DNA from: Zopfochytrium polystomum
Taxonomy: Eukaryota; Chytridiomycota; Chytridiomycetes; Chytridiales; Chytridiaceae
Assembly: GCA_025765615.1 (NCBI GenBank)
Contig: JAIVFJ010000014.1
Coordinates: forward strand, 346,001-410,000
Length of the DNA stretch: 64,000 nucleotides
Reading direction: 5' to 3'
This document shows positions 12,176-23,291 of the stretch, in pieces (position 1 is the first letter of the stretch; the number at the start of each line of letters is the position of its first letter). A program made the position numbers and the translations under genes. Below the pieces are notes generated by a model, which was given only the letters and a program-made list of their open reading frames with translations, did not search any database and was not told the origin of the DNA.

Positions 12176-13708
12176 AGAGTGGCATTAGGAAAGAAAGAAA
12201 AAGAAAGGAAAATGAAAGCATGAAAAATGTTTGAAGAAAAAATGAAAAGGAAGGATGAAAAATTAATGACAAGGCAACACTGACAAGGAGGTAATATAAG
12301 AGATAAGAAGCATTACAAGATTATGGAAACATATAAAAAGGTTGCTCTCAAGTTACTAAGACCCTGATTGTAACTCAAGAGCCAAAGAGAGCTCTTACTC
12401 AATATCAGAGATAGTGAATACAGCGCAATTAGAGCGGGGAACTTGATGATTTGTCCGAATAATTAATCTACATAGTAGAAAAATTTAGAAAAATGATGGA
12501 GACAACTGGAATTGATTCCTCTTTCAGATGGAGTCACGTGTTATATAAATGTAGGATGTGTTTTATGTCGCATAGTAAAGTAAGAGCTTGTTGAGAACCT
12601 AAACTATTGCCAACACCTTATGTGAGATACTTGAGAATCCCATAAGTCCTGCCTACATTTTGTTGAAGCACAGGATAGGATCTCAATTGACAGACTTGAC
12701 TAAGTTGAAGTTTGGCGGTCAACAGCTGACTCTGCGCGAGCAGATTGGCCAAAACTGTTCCAAGTGCGGCCACTACAACAGTCTAAAAACAAGCAGAGTG
12801 TATCCGGTATCGTTGCAGGCAATGGAAAAGCATGAAGGGCCGAGATGAAATGCCGTTTGGAACATGTGCATTGATGGTGGGGGATGTCTGCCTCGGGGAG
12901 AATGACCATCATGTGATGAAGAAAATAATCCCTGATCAGCAAAATTGAGAAGTATTACAGTTACCAAAATACGTTCAGATGGAGGGAGAGATCTTTAACA
13001 CTCTGTTTCTAGAATGGTTCGGTGCAAAGCATCCACTGATTCTGCTCAACCTTCTCCTTCATGTACGAAGGAATAAATGGGTCTTGAACGAAATATTCGA
13101 TCAGTCAAAGAAATGTATCCATATCTGCTAGGAAAGCTGGATTATCTTTGGAGTTGGCAGATTGAATTACGCTATTCACATTTGCAGCGGGTGCCCCAGA
13201 ACTTTGGTTTTCACTCTTCGAATCCAGCTGGTGACTTTCTGGGTGGCCCTACGGAAATCACAACTTGAAACTCAACACTATCCAAGAGTGGATCCAAAAT
13301 TCTGGCAACTGCTGTGATCGTCCTCCTGTTTGTGGTCGTTGTGGGTTTGGTCATCGAGGGAGTGTTTTTGTCTTGGGGTGGCGGTCGTTCTGTGTGTTTA
13401 GATATCCCTATCCGACCACCCACGCCCCTCCCAACCCGACTGCCACTCCTACGCTGTGGTCCGCTTTCCCCAGCTCTAATACCCCTCACCCATCGCCTAT
13501 CTGCTCGGTATAGACCAGTCATTGAAAAGCGAACTCTTTCCATCGGTCTGTAAGTAGTTTGGCATTGATTCTTTCTTCGTTAGCGTTTTGAGGAAATCGT
13601 TGCCCAGGACTTCTCCATTGGTTTCTCGATGAGAAGCTTACTAGCGATCTCGTATCTGATACTTACCTTCCACAACTGCAGACACGGAAATATTGAGACT
13701 CGGCTGGG
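12176..13708. other. Intergenic region before RhoGAP gene
   Basis: AT-rich to 12650, then mixed sequence. Short ORFs were examined and none resembles a known protein. The 3' part near 13550-13708 presumably holds the RhoGAP promoter and 5' UTR. Confidence 0.4.
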
Positions 13709-15700
13709 ATGAGGCGATCGGATAGAAACTACGTCAATCCTGCATCTGGCTTTGGATCGGATGAGTCGCTCTCTTCCCAGCCTTTTTCCAAACCGAACAT
13801 CTTTTCAGCATTTGGCAGCAGCAACAGCCTCACCAGCTCTACGTTATCCCCACCTGTAAATCAACAATCAACGCCACAACAGCCGAAGACCCCTCAAAAA
13901 TCACCATCGATTCCCACACCACAACCAATACCTCAGCCACACTACGGAGCGGATTCGATTCATGTGGAATTCCAGGAGAACGATGGATTTGAGCAGCTAT
14001 TTGCCGGAGACAGCTATCTGATCTCTTCGAATCGTGCGATTCTGGGCGGCAGTGAGTCCCAAAAACCGATCAAAAACCGGTTTTGGAAGCAGAAAAATCA
14101 GCACCCCGTACGAGAACCATCACCCGGCCCTTCTATGGCGTCCACTTCCTCTGAGTCAACTTTCTATCCGGGTCCCGCGAAAAGCACCTCATTTCCAGAG
14201 TCAAGTGGCAACGTCAGCAGCAGCAGTATATCAACAAGCAATAGTGGCAGAACTTTCTTCGGAATGGGAAAGAGCAAGGAGAGTAAAGACAGCAAAGACA
14301 CGAGCAAAGATTTTTCGAATAAAACTGGTGACAACGGCGCTTCAGGTGGCGACATAGCGACTCTGATGTCGGGTTTTGAGGAAGAGGAAGGCTACATTTT
14401 CGGTGTTCCACTTGAAGTCGCGGTTGCCAGAGCGGGCAAGAACGGTGTACCGGATATTGTACTTGGATGCATAGATCATTTGGAGAAAAGCGAGTTAGTT
14501 CACGAAGGCTTATATCGAGTCCCTGGATCGGCGCGGAGAGTGAAGGAGTGGATCGAAAAGTTTGAATCAGCAGCCATGGAAAGCTGGCCAGATCTTTCCA
14601 CAGCCTCGTCCGACCCCAAGCTGAGCCGAATCCCCCCGTCTACTAAGGGCCCTGTTGTCTCCTTCGATGGGGAGAGCCCGTCCACAGTTGCCAGCTTGCT
14701 CAAGAAATTCTTTATTCGGGTGAAGGGCGGGCTTATGGGCGACGGTCAAATCTGGCGGGACCTAGATGTAATCTTCGCAGGTAAAGAATCAAGTTGTGAT
14801 TTTCTATTTCATTAACGGCCTTGCTTCGTAGACCCTTCCATTCCGAGAGGTGCGGGAGGCTCGCCAACCTCACAGCTTGTACTAGCCGTTCGAAATCATC
14901 TTGAGAATTTCCTCCCAACGCCATGCCATCTTCGGACTGTGGCCTTGTATGTGTGCCATCTGCAGAGGGTTTCTGCTGCCGCCGAGACGAATAAGATGAC
15001 AGTTCAGAATCTTGCAATCGTGGCTTTTCCTGGAGGTGGACTGGCCGCAGAGATGATGATTCAGTGGGCCCGCGAGTTATTCTTTGGCTGGGAAGCTGCT
15101 GGGCTCGCGGCTGACGGATCAGGCACCGTGCAAATAGCACCTCCGCGACATCAGGAGAAGGCCCGCACAAGCTCAAGGCAGGTGCAGCAAATGCTGTCGC
15201 CACCGCCTTCTGGTGGACTTTCACCTGTCCCAATCAGTCCACCGACCTCTCAGCCGATATCCCAGCAGTTACAACCGATTACTAATGCCCCCTCAATTAT
15301 CCACGTTCCGCCACCTGTTAAGCGTTCTGTACCGGCTTGGCTGACGGAACGACCTCGCGAGTTTTCGGAGCAAACCTTTGCCGCTGCTCGCGAGTACGCC
15401 ACGCATCTTGCTCACATGGAAGCTCTTGAGCGTGCTGGCCACGTTCCCAAAGGCACCGTTGCGTCTGCAGCGATGATTGATCCTCTGGCCTGCTTATCTC
15501 TAGCGGAACTTCCCTCTGTTGTTCCTCCGAAAACCAGTAACAACGCTGGAACGTCCATCCAATTGTTCGAGCGGCCCGTCTTTGTGCATGAGGAATTATT
15601 GGATGTGCGCTCGGGCGTGCGGCGGGACGCCGACACTGAAAGCGAGCCACCACACGGCAAGGGTGCTGCTCGAGATGCTGGAAAGGAGGACAGCCGGTAG
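13709..15700 (+). CDS. RhoGAP domain protein
   Basis: Two exons, 13709-14780 and 14832-15700, joined by a 51-nt GT..AG intron. Residues 1-220 are Ser/Pro/Gln-rich and probably disordered. The RhoGAP domain follows: VPDIVLGCIDHLEKSELVHEGLYRVPGS holds the arginine finger (GLYR, consensus GIFR). Next come TVASLLKKFFIRV (consensus VA.LLK.FLR.L) and, after the intron, LYVCHLQRV and NKMTVQNLAIVAFP. Such proteins stimulate GTP hydrolysis by Rho-family GTPases in cytoskeleton control. The C-terminus is Pro/Gln-rich. An insertion of about 40 residues separates the arginine finger from the VASLLK helix. No second domain (BAR, PH, SH3) was seen. The ATG is the first in frame after the upstream region. 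Confidence 0.85.
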
Positions 15701-15859
15701 GGCAGACCACTATGGACTTATTATGCTTCGTTGGCACAGTAATTTCTTGTTATCCCTTCCATTCTCTCCCTTTTCTTCCCTTCAACTGCTTTTTTGATCG
15801 TTCTGCCTCTGTTCGTCCCTGCGCTTCTCGTTTTGTCATCTTCCTTCTAGCTGCTGGGA

Positions 15860-17593
15860 ATGAAAACTTGTTTTCGCAATGAGGGGATTCCCGTTGTCAA
15901 GTTGGAAAGACGGAAAGATTGGACAACCCTGTCACGTAATGTGCACGGTGAAGGACAGTGGAGCTGCAGGAATGGTGCAAAAAGAAAAAGCATGTTTCGA
16001 TTTGCCACAGGAGTGTTATTGCCGAGAAGGCTTACCCACAGACCAGTGCCCCAGCAGTTGGAACAACTGCAACTGCAGGAGAATTACCCGCAGCTGCAGC
16101 AGCCGTCAGATGCCACACCATCCCGTTCCTCGTTAACTTCGACGCCGTCCTACTTGTTCAACTTCCGAACCTTATTATCGTCATTGCCTACGGAGCATCC
16201 CCCTTCTCCAACCGCATCTGTGCCCACTTCCGCCACGACCGCGCCGATAGCTCGCATTCCACGACGGCGGATTCGATGCATATCGCTTACAGTGTTGATC
16301 TTCTACATTCCGCTCCAAGTTGTTTTACTGATAGTCTTGCAACCACGCCCACATCGCCCTATCCAATGGCCGCAGTTCCGTGATGGCCGGCCACACCAGC
16401 AACACCAGCAACACTACAGACCGTACAAACCTCAATACATACAAGGCAACCGAAGTGACTTCTGGAAACTTGAGCCGCCTCTGAACCGATTTGCATCCGC
16501 AGCGTCCTATGGAGAGCACAGTGTAGGTTCAGTGAAAGAGGATCACCGCGCCGCCTCCTCCTCTTTTGTGTATGGCTTCCTTGTCCACGACTCCGAAACC
16601 ATTGCGGGCATCCACGACACAATCGGCCTCATATGGGATCCACGAGACCATTTCGTTGTTCACGTCGACGCGAAAGTGAACTCCTCGACCTTCGGCGAGC
16701 TGGTCGCTCGTTATCAACGTGTTGGGAACGTCCATATTCTAGATGTGAGTTTCGACTGTGGCTGGGGAACTATCGAGCTCATTGCCGCAACGCGGGAGAT
16801 ACTCGCCTTCGCGAGGATGCTCAGCCCCTCCTCAGCTGTTTCGACACCCCTACCGCTGGGTCCTCAGTCAGTGAATGAACGAGATAAGCGCCACGCGCTG
16901 CCTTCGACCGTGCAGGGTTCGGCGAACTCCTGGGATTTCTTCATTCTCCTGGACGGGACTTCCTTCCCGCTGCAACCTAAAGCGTTCATCCGCAACCGCC
17001 TTGCTGCCCTCGCCGCCTCCAACCGCAGTGTAATATTCGACGAGCTATCTGGCCGCTACCGCACGTGCAACCCGCTCACGTCTCTCCTTAATATACACAT
17101 CTGCAACTTTCACCGCGCTCATTGCGCTGGGTTTTTTGACTGCACCCGCTTCGTCAACACCCCGGCCTCTGGCGCGGCCAGTGTCGTGTGGAAGGGAACC
17201 CAATGGGTTGGTCTGACTCGCGCATTTGCTGACTACGTGATGGAGGACCATCTCGCCTCTGGCGCCTGGCTCGACTTCTTTGCTGGCTCCTTTGGCAGTG
17301 ACGAAACCTACTTTGCAACGCTTGCGATGGGTGACGATAGGTTCCGTGCGCTTCTGGAAGACGACGGACGTCTCGTCTATAAAAAATGGAGCTCTTACGG
17401 CTGCGAAGCGTACCCTCCCCCAAGGGGTTATGGTGATGGTCCATGCTATTTGGGCATTGAGGATTGGGAGGCCGGGCTAGAAAAGGCCATCGACAGAGGA
17501 AGTGGCGGATTCCTGTTTGCTCGGAAACTGAAGGCCAGTGAAGACGAGCTTAAGAGACGAATTTTGAAGTCATCGGGACTCAACCCGACTTAA
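15860..17593 (+). CDS. GT14 family glycosyltransferase (core-2/I-branching, xylosyltransferase-like)
   Basis: A 577-codon frame. Residues about 139-162 (CISLTVLIFYIPLQVVLLIVL) form a single membrane anchor preceded by Arg, typical of a type II Golgi enzyme. The luminal part shows GT14 landmarks: VHVDAKVN near 267, DCGWGTIELIAA, FFILLDGTSFPL near 364, WKGTQWVGLTRAFADYV, SDETYFATL near 479, and a Cys-rich end. Family enzymes transfer Xyl or GlcNAc from UDP-sugars onto proteins or glycans; the acceptor cannot be predicted. The long N-terminus before the anchor is unusual: Met 45 (15992) is an alternative start, and an unrecognised 5' intron is possible. The frame is intronless from the anchor to the stop. 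Confidence 0.8.
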   Translation: MKTCFRNEGIPVVKLERRKDWTTLSRNVHGEGQWSCRNGAKRKSMFRFATGVLLPRRLTHRPVPQQLEQLQLQENYPQLQQPSDATPSRSSLTSTPSYLFNFRTLLSSLPTEHPPSPTASVPTSATTAPIARIPRRRIRCISLTVLIFYIPLQVVLLIVLQPRPHRPIQWPQFRDGRPHQQHQQHYRPYKPQYIQGNRSDFWKLEPPLNRFASAASYGEHSVGSVKEDHRAASSSFVYGFLVHDSETIAGIHDTIGLIWDPRDHFVVHVDAKVNSSTFGELVARYQRVGNVHILDVSFDCGWGTIELIAATREILAFARMLSPSSAVSTPLPLGPQSVNERDKRHALPSTVQGSANSWDFFILLDGTSFPLQPKAFIRNRLAALAASNRSVIFDELSGRYRTCNPLTSLLNIHICNFHRAHCAGFFDCTRFVNTPASGAASVVWKGTQWVGLTRAFADYVMEDHLASGAWLDFFAGSFGSDETYFATLAMGDDRFRALLEDDGRLVYKKWSSYGCEAYPPPRGYGDGPCYLGIEDWEAGLEKAIDRGSGGFLFARKLKASEDELKRRILKSSGLNPT

Positions 17594-17779
17594 TAAACGG
17601 GCATCTGGGTGACGCTCGACTGTAAACTGATACATCCCATAACTCATCCTCTCACGCGGCATCTCAATGTTTACCTTCTTTCTTGCAGAGGAAGTGCGAG
17701 AGGCTCTGTGATCTTCGAATGATGCAGAGTTTCTTTATGGAATAACTCGTTTTCAATCTCCCTCTACACATCATTCATT

Positions 17780-18140
17780 TCAAGTGAGTTTGAGCTTGGG
17801 CTGGTCAAGAAAGAGCTCGACGAGCGGCTGCCAGTCAGTATCGTTGCCGAATGTGATGCTCTTGAAGAATGCCCCGGCAGCTGCCTCCGTCTGTCCCGTC
17901 TGCAGGAAGGAAAACGCCAATAGGTGTTGTCCTTCTCGCTTCGTCCGCTCATTTCTAAGTGCGGGTGCAACGCACTCGATCACTGCATGGTAGTCTTTCA
18001 TCTTGTAAAATCCTCGCGCCGCGTAAAGCCATCCAATGGCATCTTTTTGTTGCGTTTTCAAACAGATGCTGTCTGTTAGTGGATCGCGATTTGTGTATTC
18101 TAGCAGGCGAAACCAGCCGAACTCTTATCGAGCGAAGCAG
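17780..18140 (-). CDS. TPR protein, 3' terminal exon(s)
   Basis: The minus-strand frame ends at 17780. It reads a helical-repeat sequence (AIGWLYAARGFYKMKDYHAVIECVAPAL, then EGQHLLAFSFLQTGQTEAAAGAFFKS), with the spacing of tetratricopeptide units. It is convergent with the GT14 gene (stops about 187 bp apart). The frame extends upstream to a stop near 18133. Further exons could lie at 18140-18240, but the splice site was not resolved. Transposon sequence begins near 18300, so the gene may be truncated. Function unknown. Confidence 0.5.
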
Positions 18141-18299
18141 CCGTGCATTCACCTTTTGGGCAGAATCCAACGTTTTCTGTCAACAACTCTCGCACCGATC
18201 GCCTGTCCATTCTTTCATTCGCCGGAGTTTCAATTTTCTTAAAACATTCACCAAAAAGATGAAACGTAAATAAGCCAAAAAAAAGGAGAAAACATGACA

Positions 18300-18531
18300 A
18301 TAATCAATAAGTGGGGGGAAAACTTGACGAGAACCCCCTTCCTGCTCTTGCCACAATCGCATGCCCATCAAAGGAGAAGTCAATTTGATCTTGCCTCCAA
18401 ACTGCGCACTGCACAGCTGGCGCATTTGTCGGAACATAACAAGGCTGCCGCTGAGTTCAGCGTCCCTTGTTCATGTGTAACTGCATGGATGAAGGATGCT
18501 GCTCTGATCCAGTCTGGCATTGCCATTAACC
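18300..18531 (+). pseudogene. Helix-turn-helix transposase N-terminus fragment (copy 1)
   Basis: The frame reads RRSQFDLASKLRTAQLAHL, then AAAEFSVPCSCVTAWMKDAA. This is the pattern of a Brinker/CENP-B-type DNA-binding HTH at the N-terminus of pogo/Tigger-like transposases. The same segment occurs on the minus strand at 36130-36300 with different neighbours. The similarity stops at a TTAA (18528-18531), where another element begins. Confidence 0.55.
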
Positions 18532-19765
18532 CTTTAAGGGTCGGTGCCACTGTGCCACATGCGGCACAATGACCCTCAAAGTTGTCCCATACCTAACTTC
18601 TGCACCAATGAGACTTTCGTGATGAAACTAGAACCAGCACGTTCAGAATTGAAAGGGCTTTCTGTTCGTACCTTTGCACCTTGTTTTACCCAATCTAGAC
18701 AAATAGTAATTGCAGCAAGACTGCAGCCGTGCCGATGGCGGCACGCCTTTTCCCCTATTAGTGGACTGATGTAAAAACTGCACCAAAGTCTTTCAAAATT
18801 TGCGTACTACTCCGAAAATGGACATGAAATAAAATGGCTTAAGTGACTATGGCTCCAATTTTTTTTTTCTATGATAATTCTGTTGAGCAAAAGTTGGAAA
18901 AACGAAGAAAAAAGGCCAGTGATAACTGAATTTCGAAATGTGAAACATTTGGATGTTTTGCATCTTGCACCACACTTGCAAAAACAAAGATACACAACTA
19001 CTTACTTAGTAACAAAGACTGTTTTGGATAAGGGCTCTCTGATGATGCTGGCTGTTTGCTCCTTTAATTGAGTTTTGACGAAGATTAGGGCCATTAAGGA
19101 GTGGGCACTTTTGAATGGTCATGGAGCCACTTACTGTCGTTTTAGCAATCCCAGCATTCTCCAATGAGACCAAACTTACATAGCACATAGCGAAATGACT
19201 AAGCTTTAAAATTTTACTTTTTGTTTGAATTTTTTATTGATAAATCTGGCCACAAAAAATTTTTGAAAGAATCATGATTTTAGGGGGTCATAGACAGTAT
19301 CCATGATGGATGCAAAATCCACTACAAAGATACCCTTTGCTTTCCTTTTTTGACAGCTTGCCCCTCAGCATTGTCAAACGCCTTCCTTTTGATCATATCA
19401 AACGTTCTGCTGGCAAAAATATGATCAGAGAAACACTTCCAACACAAATTCCAATGCAGCATTGTGCACAGATAGTCGAAGTCCTTTGTCCTGGATTTGC
19501 AGGGCAACCTTGGCATTGAACACGCTCCAACAATGGTCCAGGAGGTGCATCCTCCAATGTAAATGCATAAAATTTGAACTGGAATGTGATAGCCCAGGGT
19601 GATTTTGCCTGCTTGAGCCTGTGTGGTACAAGGGGCCAGAAGTGAGTCTGAAGGAGGTCAGTGTAAGAGAGGGGAGCAGCTGTGAAAAGTCGGAGGGTTG
19701 GGATAAGTCAGATTAGGCAACAGCCCATGTCAAGATTGAGAAGGGCAACAGTGGCTCAGTGAACG
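18528..19765 (-). mobile_element. piggyBac-like element remnant with one terminus
   Basis: Directly after a TTAA the sequence starts CCCTTTAAGGGTC, a piggyBac-style terminus. Subterminal hairpins follow (GTGCC..GGCAC at about 18547-18570, and CGTGCCG-ATGG-CGGCACG near 18728-18745). On the minus strand near 19400-19540, a frame with C-x2-C..C-x2-C-x3-C spacing (VQCQGC, then CAQCCIGICVG) resembles the piggyBac C-terminal cysteine-rich domain. So the terminus would be the 3' end of a minus-strand element. The catalytic region is absent: an LTR cuts it at 19766. Frames are broken. Confidence 0.5.
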
Positions 19766-21213
19766 TGTGAGACTATACTCACTCCTTTGACCCTGGGATC
19801 TGGGCCCTAGAGTGAGGGAAAGCAAATAATAGGCTAAAACTAACTTTATTGGGCTGTTGTCTAGGGGGTGTTTCAACCCTACTACTTGCCTAGTCCACAA
19901 AGTATCCCTACTGATCTGTCTAACAGGGGTCTCAAACACAAAGAATGAACATTCAGAGGGACAATCCTCTGAAGGATCGGTGCCAGAGCACCGATTACTC
20001 ACGGGGCCGCGGGCCGATGCGAGGGGAAACGGAAGGGCACTCCCAAGGGCGCAACACAACCAGAGAATAAAGAGAGAGAGGAGGGAAACGGTGGTTTTTA
20101 TCTCAGGAACCTAATCTCCAATACAACAGGAGCGGTTAATAGCGACGGGACAGACAGGGCGCGACCTAGCGCCCCTCGTCGCAGACAGTGCTGCAGGAGC
20201 CCTCGTCGTCGCCAGCGACGGGGGGGAGAGAGAGAAGGGAGTCGACTATGTAGGGTCGGAAGGTCGCCAGCAGGGAACTCGCACGCGGAAACACCTGCGA
20301 TCGTACACGCACCCCACTGGGCTGCGTCGGCACGATCACTCGACCAACGGGCTTTATTGCATTGCACTCGTACTCACACATCTCACCCTCACAGCAATAG
20401 GATCGAGGCAGGCGCTTGTAGATCGAACTCTCAGGTGTCGGGGGCTGCACCGGGCGCAGCCACCAACACCCTCGCGGGGACGGGAAGGTTGGGGACGACG
20501 ACGCCGTCGTCACCACCACCACCACCGTCGTCGCGGCGGGCAAGCGCCAGGGATCCTCACTCCAACACAGAGCCGGCAATGTCACACAGTCGCTGGTGGG
20601 GCCAGCTGCATTCCCCACCCACGGCCCCTTAAGAGGAGCCCCACGAAGGGACCATGTACACACCTGGGTGTGTACCATCTCTCACTACCCTCACCTTTGC
20701 GAGCCAGATGGATTTGAAGGGACTCTGTATTGGTGCCAATGGACAGAAATCAGATTGAAGAAAAAAGGAAAAAGAGAAATGGCCCAAAAACAGAGAGAGA
20801 GAAAATTGACAAGTCAACCCCTGACTTGGAGCATCCACCACAAATGCTCTAAGTCCCCCCCAACCCTATGCATGTATGTACAAGTGCAAAAAATAAATAA
20901 TAAATTAGGCGGGCTTGGGGTATGGCCTGTCAAGCACCCCATCCCTAGGCAGTCGGGCAGTCTCCGTTAGTCACCGAAAATGAAAATATGTTGAGAAAAC
21001 CCTGGCGCAACGGAAACTGTTAAGACGAAAGTAGTAAAAGCAGACCCAATAATAAAGACGGGTTAGCCGCAAATACACTTTGATAACGCCTTGGAAACTA
21101 AAGAACCGGGAGCAATAATAGGGGTCCCGATCCTTGCGGTTTTATGACAGGTACGCTTGTTTTTGCGAATAAAATCCTAGACTTTATCACTGAGACCTCG
21201 GTGTAGTCTCACA
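19766..21213 (-). mobile_element. 1.45-kb LTR (copy 2, left; 3' LTR of a minus-strand element)
   Basis: Ends are TGTGAGACTA and TAGTCTCACA, a perfect 10-bp terminal inverted repeat that also gives TG..CA. It is in the same orientation as, and highly similar to, 21846-23291. On the minus strand the DNA just outside its inner end is purine-rich (AAAAAAGAGG), as expected of a polypurine tract, so the element is read on the minus strand. It contains a 170-codon ORF (20678-20166, minus). Flanking bases (GAACG left; GGCAG beyond the partner LTR) do not form a target duplication. Confidence 0.75.
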
Positions 21214-21263
21214 GTACCTCTTTTTTAATCTCACACCCACAGGTGTGACAAAGGGAGTACTTC

Positions 21264-21845
21264 TTACTTAGAAGGTTTCGACCGTGTGCTCCTCCTCAGG
21301 GGCACAGGTTGAGTTTGTGGTGTGGGCAGGCCAGCAACAGGCTGACTCGGGGCAGGTTGTACAGACAGTGCACTAGCTTGTGTGGTGGGGTTGGAATCTG
21401 GTGGGGTGAGAGGATGAAGCAAGCGCTGATCTCTCTCCATTATCATCTGTGTGGCCACCCTCGCAGTTGGCGCACGGAACTTGCGGCTCCTTGGAAGCCG
21501 TGACCATTTCAATCGTTTCTGATATTCTTCAGGATCATCAGTCTTCACCAATTCCCAGTAGTCGCGCACTGCAAGGCGGTGAAGATCTTCTTCGAGTTGG
21601 TACCAATCGTGTTTGGTAGAGAATCCTAACCACTTGGTCAGATAGTAATACTTTTCTCCGTCAAAGGTATGACCTTTGATCCTTTCAATAGGATACTCTA
21701 CATCAGCAGTTTGGTCTTCCGTTTCCTCGGAAGTGTACTTCTTAAGGAAGTCAACATGCACTCCAGGGGCTGTTGTGGTCTTGGAGGCAGGTTTCTTCAT
21801 GAGCCGAGTGGCAGTCTTCCACTCTTCAAGCTCTTTCTCAAAGTT
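21264..21845 (-). pseudogene. Retroelement pol C-terminus with chromodomain
   Basis: An open minus-strand frame from the LTR border to a stop at 21264. It reads a chromodomain-like module (VEYPIERIKGHTFDGEKYYYLTKWLGF, then DWYQLEEDL) and ends RRSTRSKPSK. It lies just upstream, on its own strand, of the presumed polypurine tract and 3' LTR. It is therefore the last part of the pol of the 1.45-kb-LTR element. Everything between the 5' LTR and this piece (primer site, gag, protease, RT, RNase H, most of integrase) is missing. Confidence 0.65.
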
Positions 21846-23291
21846 GTGAGACTATACTCACTCCTTTGACCCTGGGATCTGGGCCCTAGAGTGAGGGAAA
21901 GCAAATAATAGGCTAAAACTAACTTTATTGGGCTGTTGTCTAGGGGGTGTTTCAACCCTACTACTTGCCTAGTCCACGAAGTATCCCTACTGATCTGTCT
22001 AACAGGGGTCTCAAACACAAAGAATGAGCATTCAGAGGGACAATCCTCTGAAGGATCGGTGCTGGAGCACCGATTACTCGCGTGGCCGCGGGCCGATGCG
22101 AGGGGAAACGGAAGGGCACTCCCGAGGGCGCAACACAACCGCAGAATAAAGAGAGAGAAGAGGGAAACGGGGGTTTTTATCTCAGGAACCTAATCTCAAA
22201 TACAACAGGAGCGGTTAATAGCGACGGGACGGACAGGGCGCGACCTAGCGCCCCTCGTCGCGGACGGTGCTGCAGGAGCCCTCGTCGTCGCCAGCGACAG
22301 GGGGGAGAGAGAGAAGGGAGTCGACTATGTAGGGGTCGGAAGGTCGCCAGCAGGGAACTCGCACGCGGAAACACCTGCGATCGTACACGCACCCCGCCGG
22401 GCTGCGTCGGCACGATCACTCGACCAACGGGCTTTATCGCATCGCACTCGTACTCACACATCTCACCCTCACAGCAATAGGACCGAGGCAGGCGCTTGTA
22501 GATCGAACTCTCAGGTGTCGGGGGCCGCACCGGGCGCAGCCGCCAACACCCTCGCGGGGACGGGAAGGTCGAGGACAACGATGCCGTCGTCGTCACCACC
22601 ACCACCACTGTCATCGCGGCGGGCAAGCGCCAGGGATCCTCACTCCAACACAGAGCCGGCAATGTCACACAGTCGCTGGTGGGGCCAGCTGCGTTCCCCA
22701 CCCACGGCCCCTTAAGAGGAGCCCCACGAAGGGACCATGTACACACCCGGGTGTGTACCATCTCTCACTACCCTCACCTTGCGAGCCAGATGGATTTGAA
22801 GGGACTCTGTGTTGGTGCCAATGGACAGAAATCAGATTGAAGAAAAAAGGAAAAAGAGAAATGGCCCAAAAACAGAGAGAGAGAAAATTGACAAGTCAAC
22901 CCCCCTGACTTGGAGCATCCACCACAAATGCTCTAAGTCCCCCCCAACCCTATGCATGTATGTACAAGTGCCAAAAATAAATAATAAATTAGGCGGGCGT
23001 GGGGTACGGCCTGTCAGGCACCCCATCCCTAGGCAGTCGGGCAGTCTCCGTTAGTCACCGAAAAAGAAAATATGTTGAGAAAACCCTGGTGCAACGGAAA
23101 CTGTTAAGACGAAAGTAGTAAAAGCAGACCCAATAATAAAGACGGGTTAGCCGCAAATACACTTTGATAACGCCTTGGAAACAACGGGAGCAATAATAGG
23201 GGTCCCGATCCTTGCGGTTTTATGACAGGTACGCTTGTTTTTGCGAATAAAATCCTAGACTTTATCACTGAGACCTCGGTGTAGTCTCACA
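21846..23291 (-). mobile_element. 1.45-kb LTR (copy 3, right; 5' LTR of a minus-strand element)
   Basis: Full-length LTR with TGTGAGACTA/TAGTCTCACA ends. With 19766-21213 it encloses only 632 bp. It contains the longest version of the conserved LTR ORF (22761-22177, 194 codons, minus). Its right border interrupts a copia pol: the copia frame is open from 23293. Confidence 0.75.

Noticed and set aside
20357..20632. Plus-strand ORF in the 1.45-kb LTR, also open in copy 3
   Set aside because: Antisense to the longer LTR frame and openness is explained by GC-rich composition; the element is read on the minus strand.
19766..21213. DNA transposon with 10-bp terminal inverted repeats
   Set aside because: Two copies in the same orientation flank a pol C-terminus with a polypurine tract, which fits LTRs better; kept as an open alternative in the findings.
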